Shown here piece after piece: positions 51,909 to 59,209 of a stretch of DNA of 64,000 nt (the stretch's first letter is position 1; every line of letters starts with the position of its first letter). Under the pieces are notes generated by a model, which had not been told where the DNA came from, did no database searches, and saw nothing but the letters and a program-made list of their open reading frames with translations. The translations under genes were made by a program, and so were the position numbers. Origin of the DNA: Streptomyces zhaozhouensis (GTDB taxonomy: Bacteria; Actinomycetota; Actinomycetes; Streptomycetales; Streptomycetaceae); assembly GCF_900230195.1 (NCBI RefSeq), contig NZ_OCNE01000002.1, forward strand, positions 186,001 to 250,000, written 5' to 3'.

Positions 51909-52643
51909 TCACCTCCGCACGAGCCGGGCGAGATCGTCGACGACCAGGTCGGCACCGTGCTCGCTCAGCTCGTGGGCGCCGCCCTCGGTCTCGGTGCGGT
52001 TGACGCCGACGACCAGCCCGAAGCCGCCCCGGTGCCCGGCCTCCACCCCCGCCAGGGCGTCCTCGACGACGGCCGCCGTCGCCGGGTCGCAGCCCAGCCG
52101 GCGCACCCCCTCCAGAAAGAGCGCGGGGTCCGGCTTGCCGGGCAGTTCGAGGCGCGCCATGTCGTTGCCGTCGACCACCGTGCCCAGCAGCGAGCGGACG
52201 CCCGCCCTGGCCAGCAGGTCCCGGGCGTGCCGCGACGAGGAGACGGCGGCGCAGGGCACGCCCGCCTCGTGCAGCTTGTTCAACAGCCGCACGGTGCCCG
52301 CGAAGACGTCCACGCCGCGCGCGTGGAGGCGCCGCATGAACGCCTCCTCCTTGCGGGCCGCGACCTGGCAGACCGTCTCGGTGCCCGGCGGGTCCTCCAC
52401 GTCGCCCACCGGCAGTTCGATGCCGCGCGCGGCGAGGAACGCGGCGGCGCCGTCCAGCCGGGACTTGCCGTCGACGTGGCGCCGGTAGTCCTCCTCGGCG
52501 TCGAACGGCGGGTCCACGCCGGGGACCTCGTCGAACGCCTCCTTCCACGCCTCGGCGTGCACCGAGGCCGAGTCGGTGATCACCCCGTCGGTGTCGAAGA
52601 TGACCGCATGGCACTCCCACAGGTCCGGCACGGTCGCAGTCAC
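51909..52643 (-). CDS. Beta-phosphoglucomutase-like HAD phosphatase
   Basis: About 244 residues. HAD motif I FDTDGVITDS (Asp17, Asp19), a cap domain, motif II AVSSSRHARDLL, motif III Lys in ELPGKPDPALFLEG, and motif IV VEDALAGVEAGHRGG. This is the beta-PGM/PGMB subgroup, which converts beta-glucose 1-phosphate to glucose 6-phosphate. It lies directly upstream of the GH65 gene, so the two make a compact disaccharide-phosphorolysis module. GTG 52643 is the likely start; the frame stays open to 52724 with Arg-rich sequence. Confidence 0.88.
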   Translation of the reverse strand: MTATVPDLWECHAVIFDTDGVITDSASVHAEAWKEAFDEVPGVDPPFDAEEDYRRHVDGKSRLDGAAAFLAARGIELPVGDVEDPPGTETVCQVAARKEEAFMRRLHARGVDVFAGTVRLLNKLHEAGVPCAAVSSSRHARDLLARAGVRSLLGTVVDGNDMARLELPGKPDPALFLEGVRRLGCDPATAAVVEDALAGVEAGHRGGFGLVVGVNRTETEGGAHELSEHGADLVVDDLARLVRR

Positions 52644-52740
52644 CGGGCACCACCGCCTCCCTGGTCGGCCACGGCAGCGCCGTGGCGTTCCTTCCATGGG
52701 AACCCGCCGGCGGCGGCCCCGCAAACGGGTGGCCCCGGCG

Positions 52741-53412
52741 TCAGACGAGGGTCACGCGGCGGCCCGTGACCCGGTGCGGGGTCAGCCGCACCCACAGGTC
52801 GCGTTCCCCGCCGACCCAGGGTTCGGTCCCCGCCGGGTCGCCCCCGGCCGCGGCGAGGCGCTCGGTCAACGCGCTGACCTCGCCCGGGTCGGCCAGCCGC
52901 CGCGCCGGCCCCACCAGCAGCACGGACCAGCCGACGCGCTGCGCCTCGTCGAGGTGGTCCACCTCGAACGCCAGCTCCTCCGCCTCCGCGGCACGCGCCG
53001 GCGAGGTCTCGGGCGCGGTGCGGTAGACCAGGGTGTGGTCGTCCAGCGCGTAGTTGACCGGCACGATCGCGGGACCGCCGTCCGTCGCCACGGCGACGCG
53101 GCCGACGGTGTGACCGGCCAGCAGCTCCCAGCAGGTCGCCTCGTCCAACTCGGCCAGCGCGTCCCGGTTGCTGACCTCCGGCGGGGCGGCGCCGCTCGGC
53201 GGGGGGCCGCCGATCAGCTCGGCGACCGTGGTCTCCAGGGCGCGGGCCACCCTGGTCAACGAGGCGTAGCTCGGCGAGGCCGGCCGCTCCTCCAGATACC
53301 GCAGGTACTCGGGAGCGACCCCGGCCCGCTCGGCGACCGCGGAGCGGTCGAGCCCCAGCTGCTCGCGCCGCAGCGCGATCCTGCGCCCGACGTCCGTGCG
53401 ATGGTTCTCCAC
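52741..53412 (-). CDS. XRE helix-turn-helix plus pyridoxamine 5'-phosphate oxidase-like protein
   Basis: 223 residues. Residues 7-60 form an XRE helix-turn-helix (GRRIALRREQLGLDRSAVAE, YLRYLEERP). Residues 80-175 are a PNPOx-like flavin-binding barrel (CWELLAGHTVGRVAVATDGG, VPVNYALDDHTLVYRT, AFEVDHLDEAQRVGWSVLLV). The combination is frequent in Streptomyces, perhaps as a flavin- or F420-sensing regulator, but its targets are unknown. GTG 53412 is chosen; GGGGAGG lies about 15 bases upstream. Confidence 0.85.
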   Translation of the reverse strand: MENHRTDVGRRIALRREQLGLDRSAVAERAGVAPEYLRYLEERPASPSYASLTRVARALETTVAELIGGPPPSGAAPPEVSNRDALAELDEATCWELLAGHTVGRVAVATDGGPAIVPVNYALDDHTLVYRTAPETSPARAAEAEELAFEVDHLDEAQRVGWSVLLVGPARRLADPGEVSALTERLAAAGGDPAGTEPWVGGERDLWVRLTPHRVTGRRVTLV

Positions 53413-53459
53413 CCCCTCAGCCTCCCCGGAACCGGCCTCCACCGCTCGTTGATCACGGA

Positions 53460-53491
53460 CCGCCCACCGGCCCGGAAGGGGCACGGGGGAC
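53460..53491. repeat. Short copy of the dispersed 127-bp repeat core
   Basis: CCGCCCACCGGCCCGGAAGG then GGCACGGGGGA matches the core of the units at 27254-27680 with two changes. The hairpin is weakened. Confidence 0.6.
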
Positions 53492-53615
53492 GGCGCGAGC
53501 GACCATCCGCCGGGCGGAACTGTGACGGCCGTCACATCCGACACCCGCCCGGCAACGTTCTCCGTCGCGGGAGCGACCACAGGGCGCCGCACCTCCACCC
53601 GGACAAGGAGACCCC

Positions 53616-54611
53616 GTGCGTTTCCCCACCACGCGCGCAGGGCGCGCGACCCGCGCGACCCGCGCCGCCCTCGCCGCACTGCTCGGTCTCGCCTGCGCGC
53701 TGCTGCTGTGGCAGCCGACGGCCTCCGCCGCCTACCCGCCGCCCGGGCTGGTCACCGGTGACGTCGGCATCCACGACCCGTCGATGGTCCGCACCGACCA
53801 GGGCTATGTGGTCTACGGCTCCAACGAGCTCCTGGAGGCGCGGATCTCGACGGACCGGACCGCGTTCACCGACGCCGGCTCCGCGTTCACCGCGCCCGAG
53901 GACTGGTGGGGCGAGATCTCCCCGGACCGCAACCCGTGGGCGCCGGACGTCTCGTACCACGACGGCCGCTACCACCTCTACTACGCGATCTCCAACTTCG
54001 GCGAGAACACCTCGGCGATCGGCCTGGCCACCAGCCCGACGGGGCTGCCCGGCAGTTGGGACGACCAGGGCATGGTGCACCGCACCGACGCCGGTGACGA
54101 CTACAACGCGATCGACCCGAGTCTGATGGTGGACGACGACGGCCGTTGGTGGCTGGCTTTCGGATCGTGGTGGACCGGTATCAAGCTGATCGAGATCGAT
54201 CCGGCGACCGGCAAACAGTTCCCCGGCGACACCGCGCTGCACAGCCTCGCCTCGGCCGACGGCGGCATCGAGGGGCCCGCGCTGGTGAAACGGGACGGTT
54301 ACTACTACCTGTTCAACTCCTACGGCACCTGCTGCGCCGGCACCGACAGCACATACCGCGTCCGGGTCGGCAGGGCGACCAGCCCGACCGGCCCCTATCT
54401 GGACGCCGACGGCGTGGACCTGCGCGACGGCGGCGGCACGTTCGTGCTGGAGAGCCACGACGGGTGGATCGGCCCCGGCGGCCAGAGCGTGCTCAACGAC
54501 TCCGACGGCGACCTGCTCGTCTACCACTACTACGACGGCCAGGAGAACGGCGCCCCCAAGCTCGGCGTCAACCTGCTGGACTGGAGCAGCGGCTGGCCCG
54601 TCGCCTACTGA
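53616..54611 (+). CDS. Secreted GH43 arabinan endo-1,5-alpha-L-arabinosidase-type enzyme
   Basis: 331 residues. A signal peptide with twin-Arg-poor basic start and hydrophobic core (ALAALLGLACALLLW) ends at about TASA-AY, residue 39. The five-bladed propeller of GH43 has its acids in VGIHDPSM (base Asp), YNAIDPSLMVDDDG (pKa modulator Asp), and GGIEGPALV (acid Glu). This matches subfamilies that cut alpha-1,5-arabinan outside the cell. No carbohydrate-binding module is attached. GTG 53616 follows AAGGAGA. A large hairpin follows the stop. Confidence 0.9.
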   Translation: MRFPTTRAGRATRATRAALAALLGLACALLLWQPTASAAYPPPGLVTGDVGIHDPSMVRTDQGYVVYGSNELLEARISTDRTAFTDAGSAFTAPEDWWGEISPDRNPWAPDVSYHDGRYHLYYAISNFGENTSAIGLATSPTGLPGSWDDQGMVHRTDAGDDYNAIDPSLMVDDDGRWWLAFGSWWTGIKLIEIDPATGKQFPGDTALHSLASADGGIEGPALVKRDGYYYLFNSYGTCCAGTDSTYRVRVGRATSPTGPYLDADGVDLRDGGGTFVLESHDGWIGPGGQSVLNDSDGDLLVYHYYDGQENGAPKLGVNLLDWSSGWPVAY

Positions 54612-54634
54612 CGCCCCCGACCGGGCCCCTGGCA

Positions 54635-54690
54635 CACGCGTGGGGTGTCCGTCCCGGGTTTCTCCCGGGGCGAACACCCCACACCGCGTG
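54635..54690. terminator. Large bidirectional hairpin between converging genes
   Basis: CACGCG and TGGGGTGT (54635-54648) pair with ACACCCCA and CGCGTG (54674-54690, three-base bulge). An inner CCCGGG/CCCGGG pair (54653-54658, 54664-54669) closes a TTTCT loop. It sits between the GH43 and dedA stops. Confidence 0.7.
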
Positions 54691-54714
54691 CTTCCCGCGA
54701 GAGGACGTCGGCCG

Positions 54715-55413
54715 TCAGTCGTCCTGGCCGGCTTCCTGCCCGGCCTTGGCCCGGCGCCTGCCGCCACCCGGGCGCGTGGACCGGTAGACGATGAAACCGA
54801 TCAGCCCCAACACCACCGCCACGAGGACGACCTTGGAGTAGACGCTGACGAAGTCGGTCACCTCCTCCCAGTTCTCGCCCAGGTGGTAGCCGGCGACCAC
54901 GAAGATGCTGTTCCAGATGGCGCTGCCGACCGTGGTCAACACCAGGAACGTGCGCAGCGGCATCTTCTCCACCCCGGCCGGGATGGAGATCAGACTTCGG
55001 AAGATGGGAATCATCCGACCGAAGAAGACCGCCTTGTTGCCGTGCTTGGCGAACCAGGCTTCCGTCTTCTCGATGTCGGCGATCTTCACCAGGGGCAGCT
55101 TCTCGGCGATCGCGATCAACCGGTCACGCCCCAGCGCCGCGCCCACCCAGTAGAGCGCCACGGCGCCCACCACCGAGCCGATCGTCGTCCACAGCAGCGC
55201 GGCCCACAGTTCCATGTCGCCCCGGCTGGCGGTGAAGCCGGCCAGCGGCAGGATGATCTCGGAGGGCAGCGGAGGAAACAGGTTTTCCAGGGCGATGGCC
55301 AGGCCGGCGCCCGGGGCCCCCATCGCCTCCATCAGGTCGGTGGCCCACCCGGCGATGCCGCCCGGGTCCTCGGCCGAGGAAGCGAGTTGGTGAGTTGCGG
55401 AGGATACGATCAC
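54715..55413 (-). CDS. DedA family membrane protein
   Basis: 232 residues. The SNARE-associated/DedA domain has ENLFPPLPSEIILPLAG near residue 44, the GRMIPIFRSLISIPAGVEKM signature near 130, and GSAIWNSIFVVAGYHLG. About five hydrophobic segments. DedA proteins are thought to be lipid (undecaprenyl phosphate or phosphatidylethanolamine) flippases using proton force. TAGCGT seven bases before GTG 55413 suggests a leaderless transcript. The basic, Gly/Ala-rich C-terminus is cytosolic. Confidence 0.9.
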   Translation of the reverse strand: MIVSSATHQLASSAEDPGGIAGWATDLMEAMGAPGAGLAIALENLFPPLPSEIILPLAGFTASRGDMELWAALLWTTIGSVVGAVALYWVGAALGRDRLIAIAEKLPLVKIADIEKTEAWFAKHGNKAVFFGRMIPIFRSLISIPAGVEKMPLRTFLVLTTVGSAIWNSIFVVAGYHLGENWEEVTDFVSVYSKVVLVAVVLGLIGFIVYRSTRPGGGRRRAKAGQEAGQDD

Positions 55414-55468
55414 ATGGGAGACGCTACAAGTCCCCCGACCCGGAACGCCACGCGGACCACCCCATGAC

Positions 55469-55508
55469 TCACCGTGTGGTTCTCCGCGATCACCGTGTGG
55501 TTCTCCGC
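55469..55508 (+). promoter_or_regulatory. 19-bp direct repeat upstream of the kinase gene
   Basis: TCACCGTGTGGTTCTCCGC occurs at 55469-55487 and again at 55490-55508, offset 21 bases, two helical turns. The second copy ends where the -35 should start if TACCGT (55534-55539) is the -10 and GTG 55546 the first base of the mRNA. It is a plausible binding site for the operon's own response regulator. Confidence 0.6.
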
Positions 55509-55545
55509 AGTACCGGCCACGCCCCGCTTCGCCTACCGTCCAGGG

Positions 55546-56691
55546 GTGCGAGAGAAGCGCCCACCCACCCTGTCACGTCCCCGGTCACGCTCACGGTCGC
55601 GTCGCCTGCTCGGGGAGCTGGCCGGCGTCGCCACCGGCGTCGTCACCGGCCTGGCGCTGGTGCCCGTCGTCCTCCTCGGCTGGGCGGGACGCGCCCGTCG
55701 CGGCACGGCGACTCCCCCGTTCACCGCGCTGACCGTCCGCGCCGCCCGGCTGGAACGCGCCCGGCTGATCCGCTTCCTGGGCGCCGAGATCGCCGGGAGC
55801 TGGCCCGCCCACCGCGCGTTGCCCTATCTCAGCTGCCGCGTCGGGCTCGCGGTGCTGGGCGCGTTGACGCTGGCCACGCTGGTGATCGGCCTCGGCTACG
55901 GATCGCTGCTGCTGTGGGGGTGGGCGCTGGGCTCCCCGCTGGCGACGGTTCCCTCGGGGATCGGCGGGACCTTTCTGGCGTCGCTGACCGTGCTGGGCGT
56001 GTCGGCGCTGGTCGGGGTGGAGACGCGGCTGGCCCACCACTTCCTCGGGCCGAGCGAGCGGGAGGCGCTGCGCCACCGGATCACCCAACTCGCCGACAGC
56101 CGCGCCGGAGTCGTCGAGGCCATCACGGAGGAACGCCGCCGTATCGAACGCGACCTGCACGACGGCGTCCAGCAGCGGCTGGTCGCCCTCGGCCTCGCGC
56201 TCAGCCGCGCCCAGCGCTCGCCCGAGCGGGCCGCCGAGCACCTCGGCCAGGCCAGGAAGGACGCGGCCCTCGCCCTGGCCGAGCTGCGCGAGGTCGCCTG
56301 GCGGGTCTATCCGACCGTCCTGGACGAGGCGGGCCTCGGCGCCGCGCTGGAGACCCTCGCCGAACGCTGTCCGCTGCCGGTCCGGCTCCGCCACACCCCG
56401 GTGACCGAGCCCCCGCGCCCGGTGGCGACCGCCGGCTACTTCGTGGTCTGCGAGGCGGTCACCAACGCGGTCAAGCACGCCGACGCCGCCGAGGTCACCG
56501 TGACCGTCACGGGCGGCGCGGCGGAACCGCTCACGCTGCGGGTCGCCGACGACGGGCGCGGCGGCGCCGACCCGGCGGGCGGCGGGCTGCTCGGCCTGGC
56601 CCGCAGGGTCGCCGCGCTCGACGGCCGGCTCGACGTCCACAGCCCGCCCGGCGGGCCCACCGTCATCACCGCGGAGCTGCCATGCGACTGA
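55546..56691 (+). CDS. Sensor histidine kinase, HisKA_3 type
   Basis: 381 residues. A basic N-terminus is followed by hydrophobic stretches near 28-48, 98-128 and 135-158, forming a sensor-type membrane domain. His205 in ERDLHDGVQQRLVALGLAL is the phosphoacceptor; the ATPase domain has VVCEAVTNAVKHA and DDGRGGADPAGGGLLGLARR. GTG 55546 is six bases after a -10-like TACCGT, so the mRNA is probably leaderless. The longer frame from 55474 would include the repeats as protein and is not preferred. It overlaps the regulator gene by 10 bases. Confidence 0.92.
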   Translation: MREKRPPTLSRPRSRSRSRRLLGELAGVATGVVTGLALVPVVLLGWAGRARRGTATPPFTALTVRAARLERARLIRFLGAEIAGSWPAHRALPYLSCRVGLAVLGALTLATLVIGLGYGSLLLWGWALGSPLATVPSGIGGTFLASLTVLGVSALVGVETRLAHHFLGPSEREALRHRITQLADSRAGVVEAITEERRRIERDLHDGVQQRLVALGLALSRAQRSPERAAEHLGQARKDAALALAELREVAWRVYPTVLDEAGLGAALETLAERCPLPVRLRHTPVTEPPRPVATAGYFVVCEAVTNAVKHADAAEVTVTVTGGAAEPLTLRVADDGRGGADPAGGGLLGLARRVAALDGRLDVHSPPGGPTVITAELPCD

Positions 56692-57332
56692 TACTCGCCG
56701 ACGACTCGACGCTGCTGCGCGAGGGTTTGGCCCGGCTCCTCGCCGACGAGGGCCACCACGTGCTGGCCGCCGTCGGCGACGCCGACGCCCTGCTGGCGGC
56801 CGTCGCCGCAGAACCCCCCGACGTCGCGGTGATCGACGTCCGGATGCCGCCCGACCACCGCGACGAGGGGCTGCGCGCCGCCCTCGCCATCCGCGCGCGC
56901 TGGCCGGAGGTCGGGGTGCTCGTGCTCTCGCAGTACGTCGAACGCCGTTACGCCACCGAGCTGTTGACGGGTGCGCCGGAGGGCGTCGGCTATCTGCTGA
57001 AGGACCGGGTGGTGGAGATCGAGGAGTTCCTCGACGCGCTGGCCCGGGTCGCGGACGGCCGCACCGCGTTCGACCCCGAGGTGGTCCGCCAACTGCTGGC
57101 CAGGGGCGGCCAGCAGCGCTCCCTCGACGCCCTGACCGCCCGCGAACGCGAGGTCCTGACGGAGATGGCCCAGGGCCACACCAACGCCGCCATCGCCGCC
57201 CGGCTGTTCGTCTCGCGCAGCGCGGTGGAGAAGCACGTCAACGCCATCTTCACCAAACTCGGCCTCACCGACACGGCGACGGCGACCCACAGCCGCCGCG
57301 TCCTGGCGGTGCTCCGCTATCTGGGCGCCTGA
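56682..57332 (+). CDS. LuxR/NarL-type response regulator
   Basis: 216 residues. Receiver with acidic pair in LILADDST, phosphoacceptor Asp52 in VAVIDVRMPP, and Lys in YLLKDRV. LuxR helix-turn-helix at 150-212 with LTAREREVLTEMAQGHTNAA and SRSAVEKHVNAIFTKLGL. Translationally coupled to the kinase by a 10-base overlap. It may control its own operon via the direct repeat at 55469-55508; otherwise targets are unknown. Confidence 0.93.
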   Translation: MRLILADDSTLLREGLARLLADEGHHVLAAVGDADALLAAVAAEPPDVAVIDVRMPPDHRDEGLRAALAIRARWPEVGVLVLSQYVERRYATELLTGAPEGVGYLLKDRVVEIEEFLDALARVADGRTAFDPEVVRQLLARGGQQRSLDALTAREREVLTEMAQGHTNAAIAARLFVSRSAVEKHVNAIFTKLGLTDTATATHSRRVLAVLRYLGA

Positions 57333-57346
57333 CCGCCGGGACGGGC

Positions 57347-58078
57347 TCAGCCCCGCGCCAGCTCCACGCCCGCCTCGCGCAGCGTGGCGGCGAAGGCGTC
57401 GGCGTACTCCTCGCCGAGGTGGGCACGGGCCACGGCCGCGTGGTGCCAACGGAGGGTGAACGGGGGGCGCGGGCCGGAGCCGCCGGTCAGGCAGTCGTGG
57501 AGGGCGTCGAGGTTGGCGCCGTAGTAGCCGCCGGGGCCTTTGACCGCCTCGCCGAGCGCGCAGTAGAGCGCGGCGCGGTCGACGAGGGCGCGGCCGTCGA
57601 GGCCGTATGTCCCGCCGCCGCGCTCCCCCGCGCGCGCCCCCGGCGTGGCCGCGTGCAGCCGCGCCACCTCCAGCCACCCCGCGCGGTGTTCCGCGCCGCC
57701 CGTCGCCCAGCCCCCCGGCGCGGACGGGAACGCGCGCGCCCACTCCTGCCACACCGCGCCGGCGGCCGGGTGCGGGAACCGGTGGAAGGAACAACGCACC
57801 ACCGCGTCACGGCCGTCGACCGGGCCGACGGTCACGGCCTCGACGGGGTAGGCGCCGAGGACCGCGCCGGCGTCGTCCAGCAGCGCCACCTCGGCCGGCC
57901 CCAGCCGGCCGGGCCCGACGACCGGCCCGACGACCCCGCGCAGCGACAGCTCCCGCTCCCCGCCGCGACCGCCCGCCGCCCCCGCCTCGAACAGCCCCTC
58001 GACCGCACCGGCCTCGACCCACGCCGCCCCGGTCCCCGGGTCCCTCAGCCGCACGGCCAACGCACACATGCGCCTCAT
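57347..58078 (-). CDS. Barstar-like protein with long N-terminal domain
   Basis: 243 residues. The last 85 residues match barstar (RNase inhibitor fold): LDGRALVDRAALYCALGEAV, YYGANLDALHDCLTGG, and LREAGVELARG. Barstar proper is about 90 residues, so the N-terminal 150 residues are an extra domain, starting CALAVRLRDPGTG and containing ELSLRGVVGPVV and AEVALLDDAGAVLGAYPVEA; I do not recognise it. No barnase-like RNase is encoded next to it, so an outside or distant toxin would be the partner. ATG 58078 or 58069. Confidence 0.78.
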   Translation of the reverse strand: MRRMCALAVRLRDPGTGAAWVEAGAVEGLFEAGAAGGRGGERELSLRGVVGPVVGPGRLGPAEVALLDDAGAVLGAYPVEAVTVGPVDGRDAVVRCSFHRFPHPAAGAVWQEWARAFPSAPGGWATGGAEHRAGWLEVARLHAATPGARAGERGGGTYGLDGRALVDRAALYCALGEAVKGPGGYYGANLDALHDCLTGGSGPRPPFTLRWHHAAVARAHLGEEYADAFAATLREAGVELARG

Positions 58079-58311
58079 TCTGCCGGCTCGGCGGCCGACG
58101 CCGCACGCGTCAATCAGACACGTCAACGCATACTTCCCGGGCGTGAGTTCGAGGGCCTCCGGAGGCGCGGCCCATCTGGCATATGCACAGGTCACCTGCC
58201 TCCTCCCGATGGCCGACTTCACACGTTGTCGCCCCCGAAAGCGCTCGCTACCGTACGGACACGGGCATCGACGACAACGACGGCAACGATGGCGACGGCG
58301 GGGAGACGGTC

Positions 58312-58581
58312 ATGGACCGAGGGTGGGAAGTCGACACGTCAGCGGGGTTCGCGCGCCGGTTAGGCGTTTCGGCGGCGGAGACGGGCGACTCGAAGGACCA
58401 CAACGGCTGCCCGGACATCTGGGAGCTGGAGAACGGGGACGTCGCGGTGATAGGCCGGGACCACACCGAGACCTACCGCGCGCGCCTCCCCGAAGGGGTG
58501 GCCGTCGCCTCGGACGAACGCCTCGTGATCATCCCCGGCCGCATGATGCGGCTGGCGAAGAAGGACATCCCCGATGACTGA
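58312..58581 (+). CDS. Small conserved-type protein preceding DUF6879
   Basis: 89 residues, acidic N-terminal half and basic C-terminal end. A mid segment PDIWELENGDVAVIGRDHTE, then a strand-rich RLVIIPGRMMRLAKKDIPDD. It has the look of the short proteins that commonly precede DUF6879 genes in Streptomyces. No function is known to me. GGGGAGA precedes ATG 58312. It overlaps the next start by eight bases, and the three genes to 61635 form one coupled unit. Confidence 0.75.
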   Translation: MDRGWEVDTSAGFARRLGVSAAETGDSKDHNGCPDIWELENGDVAVIGRDHTETYRARLPEGVAVASDERLVIIPGRMMRLAKKDIPDD

Positions 58582-59209
58582 CTCCTCCGACCTGCGCCTC
58601 GACCCGGCCCTGGGGACGCGTCTGGCCCTGGACCCCTACCGCGCCGACTTCGCGGAAATCGACAACGCCGTGCGTGACCGCTCCTCCTGGAAGTTCGAAC
58701 GCCTCCAGCACTTCGAGGAGCAGGACGACCCCAGCCGGGACGCGCTCACCGAGGGCCGCTGGGAGGACGCGCTGCGACTGCTGGAGGCGGAGCACGACGA
58801 CTGGCTCGCCGCGGCGCGGCGCGAGGAGGAGCGCCGCGCCCCGTTCCACCGCGTCCGGGTGGTGGAGGAGCCCCTGACCCCCTACATGCAGTGGGAGTCG
58901 CACGCGCTGCGGGTGCAGGCGAAGGCCGGCAAGGGCATCCGGGTCATCGGGGCGGACCGGGTGCGGGAGTGGGAGCCGGCCGGCCCGCTTCCCGAGGTCG
59001 TCGTCCTCGGCGACCTGGTGCTCTACGAGGTGCTCTACACCGACGCCGGGGTGCTGGACGGCTGCCGCCGCTACACCGACCCCGAACTGATCGGGCGCTG
59101 GACGGCATTCATCCAGGGGCTCTACGAGGAGGGCGAGGACGTGGTCTCCTACGTGGACCGCTATGTGGCCCACCTCCCCTCGCCCTTCCCCGAGCAGGGA
59201 CAGGGGTGA
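58574..59209 (+). CDS. DUF6879 family protein
   Basis: 211 residues with the familiar DUF6879 landmarks: FERLQHFEEQDDPSRDALTE, YMQWESHALRVQAKAG, IRVIGADRV, LGDLVLYEVLYT and YRDPEL-like YTDPELIGRW. The family is confined largely to actinobacteria and has no established function; it often sits beside helix-turn-helix/DUF397 or NTPase genes. It overlaps both neighbours (eight bases and four bases), so its dose is tied to the STAND protein. Confidence 0.82.
   Translation: MTDSSDLRLDPALGTRLALDPYRADFAEIDNAVRDRSSWKFERLQHFEEQDDPSRDALTEGRWEDALRLLEAEHDDWLAAARREEERRAPFHRVRVVEEPLTPYMQWESHALRVQAKAGKGIRVIGADRVREWEPAGPLPEVVVLGDLVLYEVLYTDAGVLDGCRRYTDPELIGRWTAFIQGLYEEGEDVVSYVDRYVAHLPSPFPEQGQG

Noticed and set aside
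49387..52653. Apparent fusion of the HAD phosphatase and GH65 in one 1088-codon frame
   Set aside because: The first 240 codons of that frame are an out-of-frame reading of the HAD gene. The true HAD frame ends at 51909 and GH65 starts at 51903 with its own ribosome site.
46207..53700. A larger prophage or integrative element around the AAA/TOPRIM pair
   Set aside because: No integrase, structural phage genes, tRNA or flanking direct repeats are visible; neighbours are ordinary chromosomal genes.
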